Assembly: GCF_030272615.1 (NCBI RefSeq)
Contig: NC_081414.1
Span: 762,791,648-762,855,647 of the forward strand
DNA length: 64,000 bases
Reading direction: 5' to 3'
Origin: Cryptomeria japonica
Taxonomy: Eukaryota > Streptophyta > Pinopsida > Cupressales > Cupressaceae
The position numbers and the translations under genes were made by a program. Positions 56,721-64,000 of this stretch are shown piece by piece. Each line of letters opens with the position of its first letter. Position 1 is the first letter of the stretch. The notes under the pieces were generated by a model, which worked only from the letters and a program-made list of their open reading frames with translations, did no database searches and was not told the origin of the DNA.

Positions 56721-57924
56721 ACGTATAGTGTTAAGGTTAATTTTGTTTTGCGCTAATATAACAAATAAACATAAACATATAAAGTGGAAATAAATATTGA
56801 TGAGTTATTTTGAAAACCCCAATCTCTAATTTTGAGCACTAATTTAACACATAAAATAAAATTTTGATAAATTAGACATTCCAATTTTGAAACTTAAAAG
56901 TACAAATATTTTGATGCATGTGCATACAATAAAGGTGACCTCATATTAATTTGTTATGGACCATAATGTAAGTGGACTATAATTTGTCACATGTGTTTAT
57001 ATTTAAGACCTATTATTGCATAATAGACCTCCTAATCTAAAATATTTTTGGATACGTGAAGTCATATAAATAGAACCTAAATTATTCAACATGTAATAGG
57101 TTATAAATTTATTTCACATTTAAGACCTATAATCAATGTAATAGTCCTAATAGGCCTTATTATTAAAATCAATATGACCACATATGCAAAAACATTTCAC
57201 AATTAATATACTTAAATCCCCTTAAGACACATATATTATGTGATATTAAAGGACCTATCACATGAAATTAAGTACATGTCTTAAATATTCAATATATATA
57301 ATTTAAAACCTAAATTATGACATAATAGGTCTTATTAATTTTATGAATTTATAGGCCTTATCTATTATAAATGGACTTAATTATATAGGAGAAAAATGCA
57401 ATTACATAACAAGCAAGTTGATGGAATTTGAAATTTGCAAATACACATGTATTATCTCAATTTAATTATGCTTTCCAATTAAAACAAGATTATTTTTAAT
57501 CCTATTATTTCCAAATAATTTAATTAAGATTTTTTAAATTAATTTTCATTAAAAATATTAGATAAAAAATATTGAACTAATTAATACTAACAAATAAACA
57601 CTATTTTTGGTATGTAATACATATTAAATTAAATAGAAATAAAATTAAAAATACATACTTGCATCATGATATCTTTGTCTTCTTTGTTCTTGATATCTTT
57701 CTTCTATTTCAGGCGAATAATTCCTTGAAGTCTTATTTTGCCTTCTCTTCTTGTTCCCCATGCTTTTAAAAAAACCTTCAAATTATTGCCCTCAAAATAA
57801 TTTTCAAATGTCTTCTTTCATCCAAAAATGTGAATTATTCTATTCATTTGTGTGATAAAAAATGAAAAAAATTATGGACATAATATACAACTCCACAAAT
57901 GAAAAAAAAAAAATTTTGCGTCGG

Positions 57925-58100
57925 CCAGAGTTCGAACGAAACCCGACAGTTAAAAATGGTCGGGTTCGTTCGAACCTGGCCGTTACGAAAAAGTATGGGC
58001 CAAAACCAAACCTGTGGGTTAAAGTGAATGGGGGTTCATTCGAACCCCTTATGGTTCGAGCAAACCCAATTCGCTTGAAGTAATGTTCATTCGAACCCTC
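57925..58100. repeat. GGTTCGTTCGAACC-type palindromic cluster
   Basis: Within 175 bp: GAGTTCGAACGAAACCC, GGGTTCGTTCGAACCTGG, GGGTTCATTCGAACCCC, GGTTCGAGCAAACCC and GTTCATTCGAACCC. All are variants of one imperfect palindrome around TTCGAA, in both orientations. The island is GC-richer than its surroundings and may be regulatory within an LTR. Confidence 0.6.
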
Positions 58101-59207
58101 CTATTAGAGGTTTCTCCCAAAAATTTTCAGAATATTGAAGAATTTATGACTTCGAAGCTTTGGTTCAAAGAAAGAATGAAATAATCTTGATAACCCAAAA
58201 ATATTAGATGGTAGTACTTGGAGCAAGGTTTCCAATGAGTATAATTTTGTTATATTTTGAATTTATTATGTTCTTTTTTTTTTTAAGTTTATGGAAAATT
58301 GGTTTTTCACTAAACATGAACTTCTCTATTCAACGCATTAGGAAAAATAAGAAACTAATTCAAAAAAATTATGAAAAACATCTAAGCCCCTGGTATTGAT
58401 GTCTTCTTTCTAACAAAAAAAATAAAATTGAATTTTGATATATATAGAACAAGTTATGTGTTCAAACTTAAACCTATGTCTGAATTATGACTGGTTGGAA
58501 TTCAAAACTTTATAAAATAAAAAATATTGAACATATCACTATCAAACCAAATGCAAGCCCTAGATATTGATGTTACAAACCAAAATTTGAAAGAATTGAG
58601 TTTTTATCATTTATAGAAAAAAAGTTATGCATTTCGGGAGGCACGTCACTCTTAAAAAATATAGTTTTTTGTAAAAAACTACTTTTCAAGGGAGATGAAT
58701 TTTTTTTTAAAAAAACCTTCAAAAAAATTTGAAAAAAATGTATATAGAATCTACAAACAAAATTCTACAAATCACTAATTTACATCATCTTCAAATTTTT
58801 AATAGTTTAAAAGTTATAGTTCTCGGAAGTTGAAGATTATTTTAAAAATGTACATCTCAGTGTCAAAAGTGGCAAAAAAGTGGGAACCATTATTGTAAGT
58901 TCACCCGTTACATAGGAAGTTAACTGAATTCAACAATTGAAGGAGAATGTAAACAATGTTGGAAGTAAATCTGTCTATGCAATAATGGTTGTGGGTCACT
59001 GGTTAATTGACACAACAATAGTTATGGGTGATACAAAACTATAAGTATGCTATAACTTAAGACTCACAATCTATTCTATTAGTATCATTAATGAATTATA
59101 TCAATTTAACTAAAGATGAATTTAACACAATAATTAATCTACCAAGGTAATTAACAAATTAGCTAACATCAACATTAATTATCTAGATTGCCTATTAATG
59201 GGCCTAA

Positions 59208-59580
59208 ATGGGTTCATCCTTTGAAAGTGAAACAAGGACAATAGTTTGGAAACCCCTAGATCAAGATTGTATTAAGATGAATTTTGATGGAGCTTCAAAG
59301 AGGAATCAGAGACCATCTGGAGCAGGTTGTGTATCCAATGATTATCAAGGTAGAATTATTGCTAGATGCAATCAAAGAATAGGTGGGGGTACCAATAATG
59401 AAGCAAAAGTAAATGATGCCCTCCTCGCAGTATACGTGGCAAAAAAATTGGCAATGGAGAATCTTCATCTTGAAGGGGACTTGAAAATTATTGTTAATAC
59501 ACTTTCAAAAGGGCAAGCAGATAATTGGAAAATTGACAAGATCATCTAGAATATCCAACAACTTGTTGGAAGCCTAAATT
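59208..59580 (+). pseudogene. Isolated RNase H domain (LINE-derived)
   Basis: The frame 59208-59549 (113 codons) reads IKMNFDGASKRNQRPSGAGC, NNEAKVNDALLAVYVAKKLA and LHLEGDLKIIVNTLSKGQAD. The three catalytic acids (D of FDGAS, E of NNEAK, D of EGDLK) are intact; the C-terminal His/Asp part is cut by a stop at 59549. The usual 'NPGPSG' is RPSG here. Nothing recognisable of an ORF2 lies upstream, so this is a strongly 5'-truncated LINE or an RNase H captured from another retroelement. Confidence 0.75.
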
Positions 59581-60865
59581 TCACAACAACACCCTTGACA
59601 TGATCACCAAGATTTTGTATTTAAAATGTTGAAAGGTTGAAGCTACATAAGTTTTCTTTTACCTATTATAAAATCCCACATACTATCTCCATTATACACT
59701 AAATCCTATGTGAATAATCCCTAGTAGACCAAAGAAAGATCAGTAAAATAACTTTCACCAATCAACATTTTATGTATATATTAGAATAGCTATTCCGATA
59801 TGATAAATCAATATTATATATCGATATTGGGATAGCTAATTCGATCCAATAAATCAACGTTGAACATGGACATCAAGATAGAAATGCCGAATATGAAGTC
59901 TTGATTGCCCGTCAGAATAAATAACAAAGGAGAAAAAATAATTATTTGTGATCTTGATATCCGGATAGCAGTACATCAGTATAGTTATACTGAATGTGAT
60001 ACTTGAGACGCTTATCAGAACAACCACCAAAGAAGGAGAAATAGTATTTTGTAATACCGACAGAATAAGCTATCCCAACACACACATTTCAAGATATGTC
60101 ATGCTATTACAAGTCTTGTCAGAATAGTATACAAGATCGGTGTAAGTGTAGAAGGTTATCCAGATGATGCAAGTTATCCCGACAAAGGAAAATAAAAGAA
60201 AATGTATCAAAAAAGCATTATGAAAGCATATCAGAATAACTTATGAAGTCGGAATAGAACATCAATAGGGTTCCAATTACTCATACTATCCCGATGGTGA
60301 ATGAATAGAATGGCATTGGGGGAACTGTCCTAATTATGCACTTATGACCAATGAATTGATATCAGCAAAATGTATGGTGGTAAAGGAAAATTAAGATGAT
60401 ACCCCTATCAATATAACTAATGAAATCTGAATAATGGATTATCTTTAATTCAATAGTACAACCTATTCCAAAAGTGAGTATATGTAGTTAAATTGGAACA
60501 ACTACTCCGACAACACACTCTCGACTGAATACCTCTATTGGAATAACTTATAGTGAAAGGCATAATCAAAGGTGAAAATCTTAATTGGGATAACTTGTGA
60601 AGTCAGGCATATATCTTTTTGGTATGTTGACAGTTAAAAAATCCCGATAAGCACTATCCAAGATGCATTCGAGATATAGGTAATTCAAAGAGAAAGATTA
60701 AGCTAATAATTACTTATCAGAATAACCTCTGCCAAAAATGAAAGACAGTTTCCAACAACAACGAAGTAGAAAGACGCCAAATAGAAGACATGATGAATAA
60801 AGTAAAGGGACGTAACCCTAATATAGGATATTTATATGTAAAACATTAAAAGGGATAGAAAAGGA
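59581..60865. other. LTR-like non-coding DNA with TATCCCGA / TCAGAATAAC words
   Basis: No gene. Words such as TATCCCGA(C/T), ATCAGAATAAC and GTCGGAATA recur throughout at irregular spacing, suggesting an old array within an LTR. The segment runs into sequence that has features of an LTR transcript end (TGTAATACACATTTTCAAG). Confidence 0.35.
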
Positions 60866-62060
60866 GAATGAGAGAATAAGAGATTTTAGGAGATATAATA
60901 TCAGATTTTGTAATATATGATACCATCCAGGCATTATCATTTTTGTAATACACATTTTCAAGCAATACAAGAACCAGTTCTTCTATTTTCAAATTATGCT
61001 ATGGTCTCTTTCATTTTCAAATAAGTTCTCTATTATAATTATCTATGGTTGATAATTACTACTCTAAATCACCGTGTGAAGAAATTGTATGTTGTTTCAT
61101 AGTTGGAGCATCAAGATACATTTAAGAATCATTTTTCCTGTTGTGTCTTGTCTAATTGGTCTTTCACAAGGAAAATTAAATTGAATTAGAATAACTGTGA
61201 AAAATATTATACAATTATATAGCATTGGAGGTTGGGTAGTCGACAGATCCATCCGAGGGAGGATTTAAAAATTGTCTTTCAGAGTTATACGTATGGTTTG
61301 CAAGTGAATGAATATATTGCCTAGAAGAAATAAGGCACTAGTCTAATTACATACAAATTTCAATTCAAATCACTTATCCACACTTTTTTCAGTTTTTGTA
61401 ATGAGAGAATAAGAAAATTTAGGAGATATAATATCAAATTTTAGGAGAATGAGAGAATACGAGATTTTAAGGGATATAATATCAAATTTTGTAATATATG
61501 ATACCATAAGGAGATATAAGATAGCGGAGGAGAATGAGAGAATAAGAGATTTTAGGAGATATAATATCATATTTTATAATATATGATATCGTAAGGGCAT
61601 TATCATTGTTGTAATACACATTTTCAAGCAATACAAGAACCAGTTCTTCTATTTTCAAATTGTGCTATGGTCTCTTTCATTTTCAAATTAGTTCTCTGTT
61701 ATAATTGTCTGTGGTTGATAATTAAAACTCTAAATCACCGTCTGAAGAAATTGTACACTGTTACATAGTTGGAGCATCAAGATAAATTTGTGAATCATTT
61801 TTCCTGTTGTGTCTTATCTAATTGGTCCTTCACAAGGAAAATTAAATTCAATTAGACTAACCACTAAAAATATTATACAATTATATAGCATTGGAGGTTG
61901 GGTAGTTGATAGATCCATCCAAGGGAGGATTTAAAAATTGTCTTTTAGAGTTATACATAGGGTTTACAAGTGAATGAATCTATTTCCCAGAAGAAATAAG
62001 GCATCGATCTAATTACATACAAATTTCAATTCAAATAACTTATTCACACTTTTTTAGTTT
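60866..62060. repeat. Tandem duplication, 666 bp period
   Basis: GAGAATGAGAGAATAAGAGA, AGCAATACAAGAACCAGTTC (60961 and 61627), TTGGAGCATCAAGATA and GCATTGGAGGTTGGGTAGT recur in the same order 666 bp apart. Between the copies, 61398-61570 repeats the opening (A)GGAGAATGAGAGAATA word a further two or three times. No coding region. Confidence 0.85.
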
Positions 62061-62232
62061 TATTTTTGTGTTAGTAGGAGATATAAGTATAAGTTAGAAG
62101 GAAGGATAGCTAAAAAATCAGAACGGTAAGATAATTTATCCTGAAGACATATGCCACTTTGAGATAAACAACAGAGGTATAAAGTCTAGTCCAATGAAGT
62201 CACATATGATGATATGATGAAAGAATAAGGAT
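62061..62232. other. Short spacer before LTR-like sequence
   Basis: No feature recognised. Confidence 0.3.
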
Positions 62233-63112
62233 TTGGTAGAATACTGAGAGAGGGGGAGGGGGTGAATCAGTATACTCAAAAATCTGATACAAACTCTGAA
62301 ACTCAAAATAAATTTATCAACAAATAACTCAGTCAAGATAATGTCTTCAAACATTACCTACATCAACCAATCATCAACCGGTTTGACTGTTATACCAACT
62401 TAATAGTAAACAACTTCAATCTTGTAAACATCAACAATGCTCAATCCAAACTAATGGACCACCTTGTTAGAGGATTTATAAAGTAACCAATCATGTTAGA
62501 GCTTACCCGGTTAGGGGATTTTGATTTCTACTATAATTGTTAGAAAAAAACATGTTTTCTTGATATGTCTGAATAGCACTACATCTGCTTGATCAGATCC
62601 TTCTTAAGCTTCAATCTGCCTTTACACAAACTGCAGATCCATCCACCATTTTGGCAACCATACACTTAACTGATTTTCTCCGATCTTGTCAACTTTGCCA
62701 ACAAATTAACAAAACAATATCATCGACCTTAAATACAAATCAACTTGGTTGGTAACAAAACAAAAACATAATTCTCATCATCAAGATTATAAACAAGTTG
62801 GTACAATCTTGACCATTAAAAATCATAACAATCTCTTCACATTAATCAAGAAAATTCCAACCGCTTCATCGGACTTTGTAACTCATCACACGCTATGCAT
62901 TTGATGCAATTCACTTTGCTCCTTTCCAAGATAACAAACATGCCAAATCAATCTGAACTTATCCTCATACAATGATCACACATGTCTCTTTCATTACCGC
63001 TTAACATAAACTAGCAAACTTGATCAGTTAGGGTTTATCCAAGACAACTGGTAGGGTTTACCAGTCTACATAACATAGAAATGTTTAACCTTATACATCG
63101 GTTTTTTAAGGT
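62233..63112. repeat. LTR-like sequence related to the solo LTR at 42380
   Basis: TGGTAGAATACTGAGAG with GGGGGAGGGGGTGAATCAGT corresponds to the opening of 42380-43530. ACCACCTTGTTAGAGGATTT (62460) is shared with about 42762. CCGGTT words are frequent. The right end is not clear because the next family member begins at about 63113. Confidence 0.55.
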
Positions 63113-64000
63113 CCCGGAGACAACTGAGAGGGGGGGGGGGGGGTGAGTCAGTTGTTAATAGTTGTCAATTAATTTTAATCCAAATATAACCCAAACTTAA
63201 TGCTTAATGCCGGTCAACCAAACTTTGATGCTGGTAGATAGTTTAGCAGCTAATACAGTACCGATAAAGTTTAATGCATGTAATAGAAAGACAAATAACA
63301 TCCACAATACATAACAAAAATCTTTGTATGTGGAAACCCTATAAGGGAAAAAACCACGGTGGGAAACCTTACCCACAATCAGATGATACTATTGCAGATA
63401 GTATGTGTGTACAAAATGGAGTCTGCACATGCAAAAAGGCCAACTGCCTAGAGTTGACTGCTCAATCACAAAATGGGAGTTACACTGACTACAATTGGAT
63501 GGTTAAATCCAATGATAATGTAATGCTCAGGCATCTTCATATGGTGGATTTAGTACCGGTTTAGCTCTGATTATCTTCTCAATACCTTCCTTCAATCTTC
63601 AAATGATGTCTGTGTGTATAGCTCTACTTATTTTCTCATATACCTTATTCGTACTTCCTCACATTCCCATATCAATCTCCATAAATGAGATCTTACATTT
63701 ATACAATAACCTAAGACCAATTGAGTAGGTCGGCTCACTAAAGATATTACAATAAAATCAATTACAAATGAATCAATATCCAATGCATCATGTCAACTCA
63801 ATGCATTTACAATAATAACAAATCATCTTCATGGCGTGTCGTGCTGATCTGGAATAGATATGCTTGCTGGTGCTTAACCTAGACATATTTGCCAGTAAAA
63901 GAAAATATGCAAACCCGAATAGACCAACGAACAAATCACCATAACAAAGTGTCCAAACAATGTCTTCGACATAACCAAGTAGTCTCCAAGTCATCCCAAG
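63113..64000. repeat. Second LTR-like sequence of the same family, cut by the window end
   Basis: GACAACTGAGAG is followed by a 14-G run (about 63130-63143) and TGAGTCAGTTG, again the family opening. GGGAAAAAACCACGGTGGGA at about 63348 matches GGGAAAAACCACGGTG at 42581. The frame 63274-63564 lies over this and is not regarded as a gene. Confidence 0.5.

Larger units (their letters stand above)
56269..59190. other. LTR-like AT-rich sequence with GTTCGAAC cluster
   Basis: TGTAGTATTCTAAAATTGCA at 56269, after a purine-rich run, looks like an LTR start similar in style to 410. No matching end was found. Most of the region is AT-rich and non-coding. It holds an ~89 bp direct repeat (56583/56672) and a GC-richer island near 57915-58100 with repeated TTCGAAC palindromes. 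The frames 57862-58083 and 58208-58399 are not convincing. Confidence 0.35.

Overview
The window looks like intergenic DNA from a large, repeat-rich seed-plant nuclear genome, most likely a gymnosperm (conifer-like). The reasons are AT-rich spacers, long decayed LTR retrotransposons, L1-type LINEs that end in an RNase H domain, and broad tracts of degenerate TTAGGG-like repeat. The exact taxon cannot be read from the sequence. No rRNA, tRNA, CRISPR or bacterial operon signal was seen. Almost every recognisable coding stretch is a relic of a mobile element. The one non-transposon reading frame that looks intact is an F-box protein gene on the minus strand (52777-54039).

Layout. 1-4600: 3' end of an LTR retrotransposon, with polypurine tract and a very long LTR (410-4600). 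3005-14559: three tandem units of about 4.6-4.9 kb, each fusing the LTR tail, its genomic flank and (in the first two) a minus-strand Ty3/gypsy gag fragment. 14638-17173: 5'-truncated LINE. 17720-23130: an F-box pseudogene block, its coding region split by a GC-rich 2.3 kb insert of unknown origin (19632-21955). 23130-30480: degenerate TTAGGG-like array, broken by a minus-strand LINE/unknown-ORF segment ('block A', 26086-28740) and a solo LTR (29052-29860). 30800-34357: second LINE. 34358-44880: 'block B', a paralogue of block A, carrying a decayed chromodomain Ty3/gypsy element (35642-42026) and a second solo LTR (42380-43530). 45330-50207: third LINE, interrupted in its RNase H domain by a compact non-autonomous LTR element (47941-49443) with intact TSD, PBS and PPT. 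51657-54540: second F-box block, with the intact gene. 55160-56160: LINE ORF1 relic (DUF4283-like). 56269-64000: LTR-like and tandemly duplicated non-coding DNA with one isolated RNase H fragment (59208-59549).

The genes do not form a pathway. What the window records is a history. Segmental duplications (F-box block twice; block A/B twice) supply empty-site comparisons that date and prove several insertions. Later events include local amplification with filler DNA and a deletion that removed most of a 3' LTR with its flank. All coordinates and comparisons were made by eye; no alignment or database search was run.
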